A stretch of DNA of 64,000 bases from contig NC_083598.1 in assembly GCF_020882245.1 (NCBI RefSeq), forward strand, positions 35,005,858-35,069,857, given 5' to 3'. The translations under genes and the position numbers were made by a program. The stretch comes from Rhopalosiphum padi (taxonomy: Eukaryota; Arthropoda; Insecta; Hemiptera; Aphididae). A model generated the notes under the pieces. The model did not search any database, was not told where the DNA came from, and saw nothing but the letters and a program-made list of their open reading frames with translations. Position 1 is the first letter of the stretch; every line of letters starts with the position of its first letter. Below are positions 23,039 to 35,806 of this stretch, piece by piece.

Positions 23039-23751
23039 TTTACGGGGCTCCTGCGCCGCGCCATGTAAATCCGATGGTAGATATATTCTCCCGATTCTAT
23101 AATATTATATATTTGGGCAGTTGCGCGTATATATTGTGTCGGATTTTATGTGTGCGCGTTGTCGATGATTTTCTGCGTCACGCGCGTTATCGACCTCATT
23201 ATTATGTTTCATTAGTGTACGACGCCGGAGGCATTTACAAAATAATAATATATTCCAATAACAATAATGTCCGGACGAAAACAAACGATTACATTTTCAG
23301 CGGAAAGTCATCGGAATTTATACGATTTATTAACAGTAGAGATAAATATAGACATTTTGCGTTGTGGATATCATACAACGTTGCTGTGCGTAATAATAAT
23401 GTCATGTACAATTGTGCTAATAACCACCAAAACCTGTCAAACGCATTTAGGTATATACTATTAATAAATAATAACGTATTGCAATGTTTTGCATGAAAGC
23501 GTTCGTCGAAATATCGAATCGGCGCCACAGACCATAAAATAATATAACAACGCGAGTTATATATTATTATATAGGAATGTAGTTTTCATAATTTGTTACG
23601 AACAATGCACTTTTAAGCAGTTTAAATGGATGTTGATAACTATTTCTCTGAAGTGTGCCACCGCATTATGACCCAACTAAATATTATTCCATTCGAGACG
23701 AGGCACTCGACAAAGGTTTAATAAATAAAATATAATTTAGAAAATACGTAT

Positions 23752-24060
23752 CTATACTAATATTATAAAGCTGAACAGCTGTATTTTGTATCAGTAAGTG
23801 TAACTACGCGCTATTATCCAAAATTATTATATAATTCAATTTCAATAAAATGTGATATCAATAGATCCTCGAGACTTGGAGGGTGTTTTTAAGCTTACTC
23901 TTTCAAATGCTTTTGCAGGTCAATGTAAAATGGCCTACGAATGAATTTTTTTTGTCTATGAAAATCGATTTTTGTTTGTTTACACATGGAGTTATCAATG
24001 GTTACCAAAATATAATTTAAAACAAAAAAATGGTCTAGACTCGCTGGCCTGTTATGCGCT
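23752..24060 (+). mobile_element. Possible Helitron-like element remnant
   Basis: The segment begins ATACTAATATTATAAAGCTG, a word I associate with the start of dispersed non-autonomous repeats in many insect genomes. The rest is A+T-rich with GTTATCAATGGTTACCAAAA-type words. The ends are not defined and the copy is old. Confidence 0.33.
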
Positions 24061-24952
24061 GCTATAGTCATTTTAATGTAATGTCCTTAGTTTGGAACAA
24101 TTGTAACTTAGAGATTCCAATAATACTTAATCGAGTTTGTTGAAAATATCAAATATTATTACAAGATATCTGAAAAGTTTAGAGAAAGTATAGTTTGAAT
24201 CATGTTTAAAAATATACCAAGTGCTACATCTATTCCACCATAAACCTACCATAGTTCATAAAACGAGGAATACCGATTTTACAGTAATTCTAGCTGTGTT
24301 GTTCATTTTTTTTCCCAGTCAAAGTCGGGATGGATGTATATTAGCCAGTTATATTATGATAAAACATACACAGTAATATCATAGTATGATAACATTGCCT
24401 GTATACGATTTATAGTATTACGATAGGTACCTGTTGTAATCATGTAGGTATATACGTAGGTACCCAAACGCCGTTTCATATTATTTTAATGTTTTTAGCA
24501 AAGTAGCTTATATCATAATATATTGTATATATCACAGTAATCAGCGTACATCATTTAAACCACTCCTCGCGAATTAATTAAAATCGTATATACTCGACGA
24601 ACCAAGATTATATCCTAATTTATAATTAATGAAATGTTTTTGTTGTATAATATACAGTACGAACAACGCTTGGTTTTGACGACACATATGCGCGGATGTA
24701 CAATATAATATATAATATAGTATACACACAGCACACATTATATCCCTTTATATATATATATATACACGTTTTTCAGTACTTGAATATTTTAGCGCTTAAT
24801 CGAGTTACACACATTATAAGATACCGGATAGACGAATATCGTGCGCTTATGTTCTTCGTAATATTATATTATGTATATACGTTATTATATTATACATCGC
24901 GTAAATCGGTGTGTGTATAATATAGTATATATACGTATATATAGGTATACAT

Positions 24953-24954
<2 letters not shown>

Positions 24955-24988
<34 letters not shown>
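24955..24988. repeat. (GT)17 microsatellite
   Basis: Perfect GT run. Confidence 0.95.
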
Positions 24989-24991
<3 letters not shown>

Positions 24992-25723
24992 CGAGACGAC
25001 AATTTACTGTTTTAAGCCACGCGGCGCCTTCATTATGTAGACATTTTGAATGGATTTTAATAAAAGATGACTCGATGAAAACTTTTTGTGCCCATATATA
25101 CTATTATAATGGAAGAACCCGACGCGGCGCTGAGGGTATTGAAAGAGCAACGGCGACACGACGACGTGTGTGCTTATCCGTTTTTAATGTACGGCCATAC
25201 TAATTCATCAATCCAGTGATATTATTCCATCGTGTGTTACGCACGCGGAAACAAAAATCGCAGTTTCCATTTTACATACGATGTGCGGGTATTATGTTAC
25301 ATTATACAATCGGCCGTATTCGCGTTATCCGCGATTTTGACGTTACCAAAATAAACGACAGAGTCCTACAGCGTCGTCGATGTCGTATAGTAAAAACCCG
25401 GTGGCGAGAAAATCCTTATCACACACCCACGCGCGTTCATTTTTTTATGCTCCTGTCAATATAAATGGTATTACTGGAGCAATAGGTTTAATACTATATT
25501 ATTATAATTGTCACAATATGATTCATTAAATTTCGAAAAATCGTATTTATTGTAAAACTTGCGAGTACCTTATTACACAAGTTAGAATACGTTTTAGAGG
25601 TTAGTAATAATATTTACATTAAGACAAGTATATGTTACAATGTTTACACATGTCAAATGTGACTCCAATTACTTACACATCTTTCAACATTAATATTTAT
25701 ATATTATTTTTTCATCTGAGTAG

Positions 25724-25893
25724 ATGATTTGGGTCACCCTATTCTCGGAACTACAGTGTTTGCGACGTTTGTCTTTGAGGGAGCAGTGCATACAACTATA
25801 GAAGACACTGCCTACAATACTTATATTGTATGTTCTCTTTCGAGAGATCTCGATGAACTGAACATTCCTTCTATACAGACGCCATCAACTTGA
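25724..25893 (+). CDS. Possible terminal exon with downstream poly(A) signal
   Basis: An acceptor-like TTTTTTCATCTGAGTAG ends at 25723. One frame is then open for 56 codons to TGA at 25891-25893; it includes DDLGHPILGTTVFATFVFEG and RDLDELNIPSIQTPST. Purines start about 72 percent of the first 36 codons and 17 codons start with G. An AATAAA lies at 26081-26086, a plausible distance for a 3' end. The minus strand of the same segment also has open frames, expected when purine-N-pyrimidine codons are common. No family is recognised, and no upstream exon was found. Confidence 0.27.
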
Positions 25894-26063
25894 TTACGTC
25901 GGATTGATTCAACAGGTTTACTAAGAATTCTACTTTGCTTAAATATACGTATATCTCGTGCAATTAATGTGAGCTATTTGTTGAACGTTTGTAAACATTG
26001 TGACAAAAATGTAATGTAATGAATGACTAACCTTTAAAACGTTGCTTAACTTGTAATAATTTA

Positions 26064-26294
26064 TTATACTCTTATTTTACAATAAATATTATTTTTTGGA
26101 ATCGTGAATTCGGACGAAGCATTTTGGAACGCTGCAGCTGTATTCTGTCGCGTACGATCCGTCGTATACGACGTAAATAGTGCTATTGAAACACGCTCAT
26201 ATAGCTCCACGCGGTGGGAATCTCCGGCACGTTTCTCTATGATACGCAGTCGACGAAATTTACGGATATCACTGATATCAGGTGTATACAACAG
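26064..26294. CDS. Segment open on both strands, coding-like
   Basis: On the plus strand a frame open from 26086 reads NSDEAFWNAAAVFCRVRSV and reaches a good CAG/GTACCG donor at 26294. On the minus strand (26291 down to 26064) a 75-codon frame reads SDIRKFRRLRIIEKRAGD and ends TAA. Purine-N-pyrimidine codons read the same way on both strands, so sequence alone cannot say which, if either, is coding. Neither has an ATG at the right place. I list it as one ambiguous candidate. Confidence 0.18.
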
Positions 26295-26339
26295 GTACCG
26301 CGGCTATCTATTTTTCCGAAACGAGTCCGTTTGATATAA

Positions 26340-29300
26340 TTATTATAAAACAGATTGTTCTCGTCGCGTTATATAATTTCGTTTCGTCATTATATTAGTT
26401 ATATTATAGTATATGTTCTTTTCCTTTTTGTTCTCGAGAATCCCACGCGAGTAGACGATAGCACCACAATAATATTATATTTATTATATATAAACGCGCG
26501 ACGACCGCACAGGTGTATATATATATATATATGTGTGTGTGTAGGTATATACATATAAAGTGTAATTCGGATGCGCGGCGTCTGCTGTTGCTGCTGCTGC
26601 TGCAGTGGCATTATTTTTCGACGTTATTTAATGAATGCGACGGGGTTACCTGCAGCGCACGCGGTATTATCATTGTAGGTAGTCGTGTATACCGCGCGCG
26701 ACTGCTGAATAAATGCGTTGGCCCCCGCGCAATCAACCCCGTTCCAAATGCGTCTTCTTATTTATTATTTTTTTTATCATTATTAATTTTCTTCACACCG
26801 TAAACACCGCGCAGGGGTATAAGTGGTACGGGAATTTTAATAACGATATCTGCCGCCGTCGCGTAGAGGATATCACTCGGTTAATAATATAATAATATTA
26901 TATTTTACGCCCCGCCGTCGAGTCGGAGTCGCAGTGCGTGGCGAACCAAAACGATTCTCCCAAGACGGAATGACAAACAATGGCGCTACGGGGACCCGGT
27001 GAACACATGTCGCCGCCGCGCTACCGAGAAATATTCCTTTCAAAAGCAGTCCTACCGTACACACACACACACACACAAACTCGCGTCTTCTTCTCGTGTA
27101 CAGTGTACAATGCGTGTATATGAACTATAAACATATATATAATATATATATACGCACGCAGACGCATACTTTTGAGTGTGTGCCGGGGACGACGGCGAGG
27201 GGTAGTGGTTTCACCTGAATCGAATCGGCCGCGGATATAAATTATCATTTTCCAGTCCAAAGGCGACGTTTATGTTTTCGTATAAATATTGTGTCACCCC
27301 GACGGCGCGGCGAGGGAGGAGTCACCGAAATTCCCAGTCTCGCAGGATTCTCGCGCGAGCTGCGTTTTGCGTACAAACGTGTATACCAATAATAATAATA
27401 TTGTTATATTATTATACGTATGTATGTGTGCGTGTGCGTGTGTGTGTGTGTCGTTTATAATGTCCTACACGTTACGACCGACCGCGTTCACGCGAGAGAC
27501 CCTTCTGCTGTAGGTACACACCGTTTGCCTTATGATATTTCGTGCGATATACATCGCGCTCGCCGCATTCGCGACATCCGACAAATTATTAATACGCGAG
27601 AAATTATTTATTTATAAACATTAATATTATCATCGCCCTTTTGTGGACGACACGCTTGGCCACCGTCGAACCTTGTTAAACGAGCACAGCAGATCGACTG
27701 TCGTACAGTATTGTTTTTAAACATCATATTTTAGCGACGTACGCACGTTATAAAAACATATTATTACTATAATACGATGATATTATCATAAGCGTATGAT
27801 ATAATATATATAATATATGGATAGGATTAGAAATAAGAAAAACGTTTACAAATATCAATAATGGTAGACAACAATACATTTACATTATTCTATCACCTAC
27901 GAAAACTCAGTATTAAATCACATATCATCATAGCCCATATAGGTTATTATACATAATATATTAATCGAATTTCGATCATACCGATGTTTTATACCTTATA
28001 CCGTTCGCTTAGTAACGTTATACAGCATATTATTATAATGCCTAGCACACATAATATACAACGAATACTGTTTACAATGTTACAGTATAGACGCTAGTCC
28101 AAAGTCATTTTTCTTGTTATTATTAAATAAATTAATAGGTTCTTTTTTTTTTTTTTTAACTACCCAACTATAATAATGATTGACGTGACAACCGCAACTC
28201 CTTCTGCGATAACAATGCATATTATATTATAATGTATATAATATTTTATAATAAAATAATAATATATGGAACGTCGTTATACTTTTGACACTGCATGTAG
28301 TGTGTAGAGTATATTATAATAACACATATTACGCGTCACAAAACGGAGTTATCTAGCTCGAACCCTCGAGGGTGAACGACGATAACCGATAACCTCACGT
28401 AAACGAGGCCTGTATACGCAAAGTTTTCCGATTAATCGTAATTATTAATGACAATAACCGTTTGGTATCTAAACTCAAGGATGATATGGTTCACATTGAT
28501 AATATTATGTTATGATGTTGTTTTATAGACGCGCAGGACGTTGGAGATTACTATTATATATTGACAACTTCGATATGTTATTGCAATTAATATTATTTTA
28601 TTGTAGACGACGTCAAAGAAACGGTTCGGATTATCGCCGAGAGTACGATAAACACCGCCGCGGGATACACGATAGACAAAAACGAGAGTGATTATTATAA
28701 TATAATATATTATATTATATCATTATACTATACGGTATTATAACGTCGTGTTACGTTTTGATAAATCGTTGCGTGTCAACTGTCGATTAAAATAAAAACG
28801 GACAAAACCTATCTTAACATATTTTTATTTTTGTAGTGGGGTGGAAAGTGTGCGATGAATCTCTTACTTTTAAATATAAGATAGTCCCAATTGGCCTGAA
28901 AAAAATATATTAGTAAGTACACAGAAATAGTACACTAATATTTATTTATTAGTTATTACCATCAATATAATTACTATCGAGATTAATTTTACTTTAGACG
29001 TCAGCTCACCGGGGTGCACGTTACTATGAAATACAACCGCACAGTGTTGAAAGCAACCGAAAAAATAAACTTTTTATCAAAGATGATTGACAATGTTATA
29101 ATTGAACTTTATATGCGAGTGAATAATGTAAATATAAAATGACCAATGCCAATAAATTCATCGGTATGGTTGTCAAAGTGCATAGTTATAGTGTATATTG
29201 TAATAATCGCGTATTTAGATTTCCAATGAATACATAACCGCAACAACTAATAAATTCGTTTACTTTTAACTTTTAAAGTGGCTTATTTGTAGACCGCATG

Positions 29301-30080
29301 GATCACTATTATATTATTTTTATGTACGGTGCAATTGACATGTGTAGGCATGTCTAAATTATGTTACTTTTGAGAGTAATAATAATATTTTTGTCAATCT
29401 TGCTAATGGTATGAATATTATTAAAATATGATAAATTTAATTTAATAACAATATTATTATATATACTTAAACCTTCAAATAAGTGAAATTTATAATTCTA
29501 ATACATTTATTAATATTTAGTGAACTGATTTAATTAATTAGTTTTCTCTTAAAAATTAACTCACCTTTTTAATATGATTCTACATTAGTATATAGTATAT
29601 AGTACATAGTATGCTATACACGATTTAATTGATATTGCAACTTTGTACTGCCATTAGCTAATACGTTGAATATGATAAAAAAAACAAATAAAGCTAAATT
29701 GACTGTATCGAATTTACAGTAATCAATTGATACATTTATACAAAAACATATTATCCAGTAAGGGTTAAGGTGAAAACTTCTAAAATTATTTTTTATTTTT
29801 TTGTTTTTTCCTTTATTTATAATAGAGCTTCACAAATTCCTAGCCCTTGGCACTGACGATTATAATATTTTGATCATTGCTAATTTGTATGTGACAACTA
29901 TATGCTGGTTCCACGTATCCATTAACCTTGGTTGTCAGGTAAAATTCAAAAACAACTTTTTTGCATATACACATCCAACGTACCAAAAATAACCATTTTA
30001 TAAATATTATTATATTACATATTTTCGTTTAAATATTCTAACGTAATACTTTACCCGTCGACATAAATCTGGTACGCGTA
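26340..30080. other. CpG-dense block, then a long A+T-rich stretch
   Basis: From 26.5 to 27.7 kb the DNA is CpG-rich with a CTG repeat (26582-26604), CA/GT repeats (27058-27077, 27424-27451) and overlapping open frames on both strands, none convincing. From 27.7 to 30.1 kb it is A+T-rich with no gene seen; a T-run sits at 28143-28158 and the palindrome ACCCTCGAGGGT at 28362-28373. Confidence 0.45.
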
Positions 30081-30112
30081 TAATATCATAAGTTATATTT
30101 TATGATATTATA
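30079..30112. repeat. Perfect hairpin, 13-base arms
   Basis: TATAATATCATAA and TTATGATATTATA flank the eight bases GTTATATT. The arms pair perfectly. Confidence 0.85.
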
Positions 30113-30124
30113 ATATATTGTATA

Positions 30125-30226
30125 ATGCTTAATAGAAATTATTCCGAGGACCGAGATTGCCTGTTTTCTGCAACGTCTGACGGATGGACGGGAGAACGGC
30201 GGTGGCGGCGAGTAAAGAATAAATGA
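30125..30226 (+). CDS. Possible 33-residue small ORF
   Basis: An ATG at 30125 opens a frame reading SEDRDCLFSATSDGWTGERR and ending TGA, within a short G+C-richer island. AATAAA overlaps the stop. It begins 13 bases after the hairpin at 30079-30112. No family match; chance is likely. Confidence 0.13.
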   Translation: MLNRNYSEDRDCLFSATSDGWTGERRWRRVKNK

Positions 30227-30322
30227 AATAAAAACACCACTCAAACAACGAACAATAATTCCCAGTATTTATAAAGACAGGAATTTTTTTTTAAGTCTTT
30301 ACAAATTAAAAATAATCTCGGT

Positions 30323-30325
<3 letters not shown>

Positions 30326-30382
<57 letters not shown>
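30326..30382. repeat. (TA)28 microsatellite
   Basis: The longest perfect TA run in the window. Confidence 0.95.
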
Positions 30383-30384
<2 letters not shown>

Positions 30385-30492
30385 TATAAACGTGCGTTTT
30401 CGTCCGACAATTTTGTAATTCTCATTGACCGGGTGAGTGGAAGAGGGGATGCATAAGAGTGTAACTAATAAATATGAAATATTACTTATAGG

Positions 30493-30663
30493 ATGAGTCA
30501 TATAGTTCCGATGGAAAAAACTAAGGATGAAAATGAAAGAATTTTTTTAATTTAGTTTGATTTCCAGACGCCACAGCAGATTTCGTGTGAAATCTTAAGA
30601 TATTTTAATAGTTATTGTACAATGGATCAAAATCGATACCCTCCAGGAACCAATATGAATTAA
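30493..30663 (+). pseudogene. Coding remnant with one in-frame TAG
   Basis: From an ATG at 30493 the frame reads MSHIVPMEKTKDENERIFLI, meets TAG at 30553-30555, then continues in the same frame as FDFQTPQQISCEILRYFNSY and MDQNRYPPGTNMN to TAA at 30661-30663. Nearly every codon of the first part starts with a purine. The composition on both sides of the TAG looks like one protein. TTTGATTTCCAG (ends 30567) is also a good acceptor, so the second half could instead be a separate terminal exon of 31 codons. No family is recognised. Confidence 0.3.
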
Positions 30664-30744
30664 CTACTAAAAATGTGCACCCGTACTGTAAACTATTATT
30701 ATATTATACTACATTATTATCTTTATATAGGTATATAATTCTTC

Positions 30745-30930
30745 TGTACGTGTGTATGCCATTGAACTCCTCCGAAACGACTGGAACAATTTTTATGACA
30801 TTTTTTTTTTGTGTTTGAATGGGTCCTTGGGTAGTTTAGATTCACAATTGGACTCGGTAGGTAGCGCTGAAATCAGATTCTTGGGAATTTTGTCACGGAT
30901 ATGTCTAAATAACACATGTATGTTTTCCCA
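30745..30930 (+). mobile_element. Remnant of a dispersed insect repeat
   Basis: Words such as CTCCGAAACGACTGGA, TTTTTATGACATTTTTTTT and GGTTTAGATTCACAATTGG-like sequence (here GTAGTTTAGATTCACAATTG) occur in the order found in widespread aphid and other insect non-autonomous repeats as I remember them. The 61-codon open frame here is a by-product. Confidence 0.38.
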
Positions 30931-31515
30931 ATTCTGATTATATAAGTTAATTAATAATCAAATATTAATTTTTAAAACAATTGGTATATACACGCATATG
31001 TAAGGGATACCGTGTTGACTGGGAATGCCGAGTATTAATGACGATCAAACAAAGTTTGAACCACATAAGATAAGAGGTGTAATTTTAATGGGCAATAAAA
31101 GTGCACCAGGATAAATGATATGTTGCTTGCTTTTACAGAAGCTCACGAATTAATTTGCACATTTATGCACTTGATTTTATAATTTAATAAAATAGGTTAT
31201 AAAGAAAGGTTATTGGAAAGAAATTATAATAGACATCACACTAGTTACTTGATAAAATATTTGATCTGATGAAAGAATATCAGTCATTTAACAGTAATAA
31301 TATTTTAATGTAATGAACAGTCGAGTAACACTCATCATAAATCCCAAGACCCAAATATTCCAGATGTTTCAATATCCAAACGTTGTATACGAATAGGATG
31401 TGTACGGTAATACAGATACGCGGCATTTTACGAAATCCAATTTTATTTCACAGCACTATATAGCCGCGTGTAGAATTATAATGTTATTGTAATTTGTGTG
31501 ATCTCGATTATAACT

Positions 31516-31517
<2 letters not shown>

Positions 31518-31567
<50 letters not shown>
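31518..31567. repeat. (AC)25 microsatellite
   Basis: The longest perfect CA run in the window. Confidence 0.95.
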
Positions 31568-31570
<3 letters not shown>

Positions 31571-32624
31571 GCGTGCGTACACCACTAGGGCGTGATATTA
31601 TATCATATTAAAAACCAGTGCGGCGATTATTCACGGACTGAAATCTAATAATGCGCGTCCCGAACGTGGGATGAAATAACTCACGAAAGAGGCTGTCGTA
31701 AAAATTTCAAAACAATCGTTTACTACAACTACCTCGGCTACTACTCTACTTGACTCCTCGAGAAAATAATCTTGTAGCAAGTGTACTCTCGGTGGACGCA
31801 TAAATCAATTCTCGCGGTGTATAATTTGTTCTAAATTTATTAACCGCACGCGCGTGCAGTATATAATATATAAATATAACAATATAACTACAATGGCAGT
31901 GCATTTCGCGCGTGGATTAACATCGTTGCGAAATGTATCAAATGTTCCGCAGAGACTGAGATAATATTAATTATATATGTGCAGCGCTCTTTTTACTTTC
32001 GTTTCGTTATTTTATTATTATTTATTTTTTTTTTTTTTACCTAGTAGTTATCGGCGATTAGAAAAATATTAATAAAACGGAGGACAATGAAAAAAACCAC
32101 TGGAACGCACGACGGACGACATTCACGAGAATTTGCGTCCTATTGTATACTGCATCCGAACAAAATACTTTTCTCGTGTAATGATGTATATTGCAGCGGT
32201 GCATTTGCGTGTTGTATTGTACGGCGACCATATACCATACTATATCCCCTTATAGTAGTACGAGTATAATCCGCGAATACTGTCCGTATAGTAATTAGAT
32301 TAGTTATACGTATACGGCAGATAAATATATATATATATATATATGCAATACTATATTATTATATTGTGCGTCTGACGGTAGAGTCTAATACAAAGAAAAT
32401 TTGGGTACCAGTGTCATTAATTTTTTTTAACATGCGATTAGTAGATTCAAGGATTTAAAAGAAAAAATTCCCGGAAACGCTGCATACGGTTAGTATAAAA
32501 TATTTATATGTTGCTACGTCTATTAGGATTTTTGTATAAAGCAGAATTAAAACGTTAGTATAGTATAATATACTACATAAAGTTTCCACGCAACGAAGTA
32601 CATTTTATTTTATTTTATTTATAT

Positions 32625-32648
32625 AGGATAATGTAAGTACATTATCCT
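32625..32648. repeat. Perfect palindrome, 11-base arms
   Basis: AGGATAATGTA and TACATTATCCT are separated by AG. Confidence 0.85.
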
Positions 32649-33109
32649 GGTAAAGAGGACTGAAAACGAATTATTCATAATTTTGTTCTGTCTAAAAACT
32701 AAAAAACCAGGGAAATTTTAGCTATTTTTAATTATAAGAATAAAATATATTCAAGGAGCTTATATGAAAATTTCATGCACGATGTGATAATTTTGCATCA
32801 TAAATAGTAGCCTTTTAATGACATAATCGAATCAATGATATAAGTGTAATCCATTATTATTACCTCGGTCGACAGGCTCAAACTAGTATTGGCAAAAATG
32901 GGTGGTTATCGATAGGCATTAGTAAATACGAATATATCGAAACTATGATAGCAATTAATAACCAGTGGTTGACATAACTGATCATAGAATCCGAAATGGG
33001 TTAACGAGAAAAAATGGTATCATATATGTATATATAACCTCCAAATGTAAAATACATTGTAGCATATAACAACAACGCAATCGTATTCGAAACATTTATT
33101 CTATACGTT

Positions 33110-33258
33110 AATACGTTATTAATAATAAAATATTATATTAAGTGATATTAATGTAGATATTATAAATATGTTCATAAATATAAATATTGTCATTATTTAT
33201 TGTTAATATTATTTATATCTACAATAAATTACAATTATTATTTATTACTGAATAACTA
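33110..33258. repeat. Long imperfect inverted repeat
   Basis: The left part (from about 33110) and the reverse complement of the right part (to about 33258) share, in order, GTTATT, TAATAAAATA-like, TGTAGATAT and ATAAATAT words, with a centre near 33185. It could fold into a long A+T-rich hairpin or be a tiny decayed fold-back element. No target duplication was seen. Confidence 0.4.
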
Positions 33259-34500
33259 CTAAGTAACAACAGTATCTTATCGATTTTTTAGTTTATATGT
33301 AGGTACATAATATTACTTGGTGAATTAAATTAACGAAAATCATAATATTATTTGACTATTGAACTTGAAACGTATACATGATATTGTAGTGGTGTTTTTG
33401 AAAATTATAGGAGTCTAGAGAGAAGGGTTTTGAAAGATTTCACTATCGCTATTCTAACTAATAAAATCACGAACTTCGTCGCTTGATGCGTGGTTTGCAG
33501 AGCACTACATAATTATATGTATATGTGTGATAATATACGTCATAATATATTACATAGTATATATATATGTATTACCAATACACCCTTAAATAATCATATA
33601 CGAGTATCAAAACGCCACTGCAGTGATAACGCTCATCGATATCGGCCGAAACAATTTCGTTCCTTCCAGAGTGTGCCAAGAAAAAAAAATAATAATAATA
33701 AAAAAAAAAATAAACAAAAACCAATTTTCGTTTACGCGAACGACGTACGCGTGTTTAGCGACTATTATATATTTCGAAGGAGGATTGAAAAAAACTAACC
33801 CAAATTAAAGGTTAGGTTTTTTTTCGTCTGGCGAAATCGTTATTAACACCTAAGTGTATATTATTTATATACGTGTGTATTACAATATAATCTTGCTATA
33901 CACATATTATATCTATGTAGTACACACAACATTCGTGGCGACGGCGCGGCTTCTGTCGGCTGTGCGCCTGTGCCTGCCTGCTGATAATAACGTCTCGTCG
34001 TTTACCTACTACTATATACACTATGCGTACACCCGTAATTTGGCTCTTTTTTTTTCATTTTTTTTCTCGTCGGCCCACCGTCGGCGTTTCTAACGTTTCC
34101 GGGGAATTTATTTTTTTATTTTTCAATTTACACACCGGAAGACACGACAACGAGTATAGGTATCTCTCTACCTATGTTATATCAAAAAAATCGCGTACGC
34201 CCGCGCAAGAGTATTAATCCTTCGCCGCCGCCGCCGCCACCGTGTATCGTCTCCGCCCAAAATCGGCTTTTGTACACACACACGCATACACATATAATAA
34301 TTTATATACTTAAATATATGACGTGTGGTGTGTATTTTTATTTTATCCACACCGTGTACGGACGAGGTGGTCCACCGCCGGAAAATCATTATTATATCAA
34401 TCTCTCAGGGGGGGCAATATCACCATAATATACAGGAATAATATGATGCCTAATAACAATAATACAATAATTATAGTGCGGAAGATAATGGAAACCGTAT
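33259..34500. other. Non-coding stretch, CpG-richer after 33.9 kb
   Basis: No supported gene. It carries an AAT/poly(A) tract near 33680-33718, a GCC repeat at 34224-34241 and several open frames without start or splice support. Confidence 0.45.
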
Positions 34501-34503
34501 GAG

Positions 34504-34800
34504 ATGCGTGGTGGTGACTGCAGCAGCGGTGGTGGTGGAGGCGGTGGAGGTGCAGCAGGTCGTCGTGGTTGCAGTCTCGCGGCTAATATGGCGACGGGTG
34601 TTCCGCCAGAGTCGCGGCCGAGGTCTGCAGCATCACGTGTACAATATATGCACCGGTCGCTGAAAGGTCTTCTCGGCCGTCCGAGTTATACAATATATTT
34701 TACGGGCATGGGAAGGTCGGGGAAATGGGAAAAAAAAATTCTGCTCGACGCCGACGGGACGGGGTACGTGCGTTGCCGACGAAAATATTGCATAGCATAA
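34504..34800 (+). CDS. Candidate orphan ORF, 98 residues, Gly-rich start
   Basis: An ATG at 34504 with G at -3 opens a 98-codon frame ending TAA. It begins MRGGDCSS, has a Gly8 run encoded by a GGT/GGA repeat, then ATGVPPESRPRSAASRVQYM, and ends with LLDADGTGYVRCRRKYCIA. The last third is balanced and not repeat-derived. A second frame from the ATG at 34498 is open for 54 codons as a Val-rich product of the same repeat. Function unknown. The alternative is a stop-poor frame created by the trinucleotide repeat. Confidence 0.28.
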   Translation: MRGGDCSSGGGGGGGGAAGRRGCSLAANMATGVPPESRPRSAASRVQYMHRSLKGLLGRPSYTIYFTGMGRSGKWEKKILLDADGTGYVRCRRKYCIA

Positions 34801-35781
34801 TATTATACATAAATATCGGTTTAGTAGGCGCACGTCGCTATATACCGCTGACCGTAATTATTTAAATTATATTCCGAACGGGGAGACCTCCGCAAGACCA
34901 CTATATTGGCGGCTATATAGGTACATATGATATTTTATATAATATATGAGTATAATATACATCGTATATATCGTATAATGCATGCGCACTATATGGTCAG
35001 GTCCGATTAAATTTTTTCCTCTAAACTCCAGCCGTCGCTGCTTTTGCTCGTGTTCGTACGCAATATAATCATATTAATTATAAAATTGTTTTAATCTACA
35101 TGATTATATGCACACAAGCGTGCAAGACGTGCGGATAACGAAACGTTAAAAAAAAATCACACGCACACGACGATCACAACGATACTATAACGTTGATAAC
35201 AATTTATATATATTGTTAAAAAATCGTTCGTTTAAAGCGAAAGTTCGATTTTAGCGGGTAACGACTAACGGCCAAGTCCTTATGTCGCGCGCTAACGCCG
35301 GAAAAAGAATCGAAAATTGAGCACAAAAAATGTAGAAAATGTACGGATACGTATAAATTGTGTTTCGGTAACGTCGCTCGTGGCGTGGACTTAAGAATGC
35401 GTACCAATGTACTATATAAACAATATAATATAACAGAAATGCCTAACGTTCGTAACAATAAGCAGTTATACAGAAAAAGATGGTATAATCGGATCGTAAA
35501 CGGTTATAATAAAGTATATGTCGTACTTACTGTAATAATATTAACACACACACACACATATATATATATACGGAAAAATATCCTGCGAAGTCGCAACGTG
35601 TTTATATATATGTAACAGCATATGTTGCGCTAAATTGAAAATCCTAGTTCTGAACGTTTCCCCGTTGCGCGCTGTACACATTGTAATAATATATAGCTAG
35701 CGTATATTATATTCTAATACGTGTGAATGTGTCTTTCTCCGACGACACGACCGGTGGTGGTTATTGTGTCGCAAACGCGTA

Positions 35782-35806
35782 TATTATTATTATTATTATT
35801 ATTATT
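35782..35806. repeat. (ATT)8 microsatellite
   Basis: Perfect ATT trinucleotide run. Confidence 0.9.

Larger units (their letters stand above)
23040..25719. other. A+T-rich stretch with a likely mobile-element remnant
   Basis: No supported gene. Several frames around 23074-23528 are open on both strands without start or splice support. At about 23755-24060 there are words typical of dispersed insect elements (separate entry). A GT repeat sits at 24955-24988. Confidence 0.45.
30931..33100. other. A+T-rich non-coding stretch
   Basis: No supported gene. It holds the CA repeat at 31518-31567, a T-run near 32024-32039, a perfect 11-base palindrome at 32625-32648 and an ATTTT-type repeat at 32602-32620. 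A 60-codon ATG frame at 32087-32269 has no other support. Confidence 0.5.

Noticed and set aside
30079..30112. Hairpin as a bacterial-type terminator
   Set aside because: The stem is entirely A+T-rich with no G/C stem or U-tract, and the setting is eukaryotic.
35216..35458. 80-codon minus-strand frame with signal-like start
   Set aside because: The apparent start is TTG, no ATG or acceptor precedes it, and it lies in ordinary intergenic-looking DNA.
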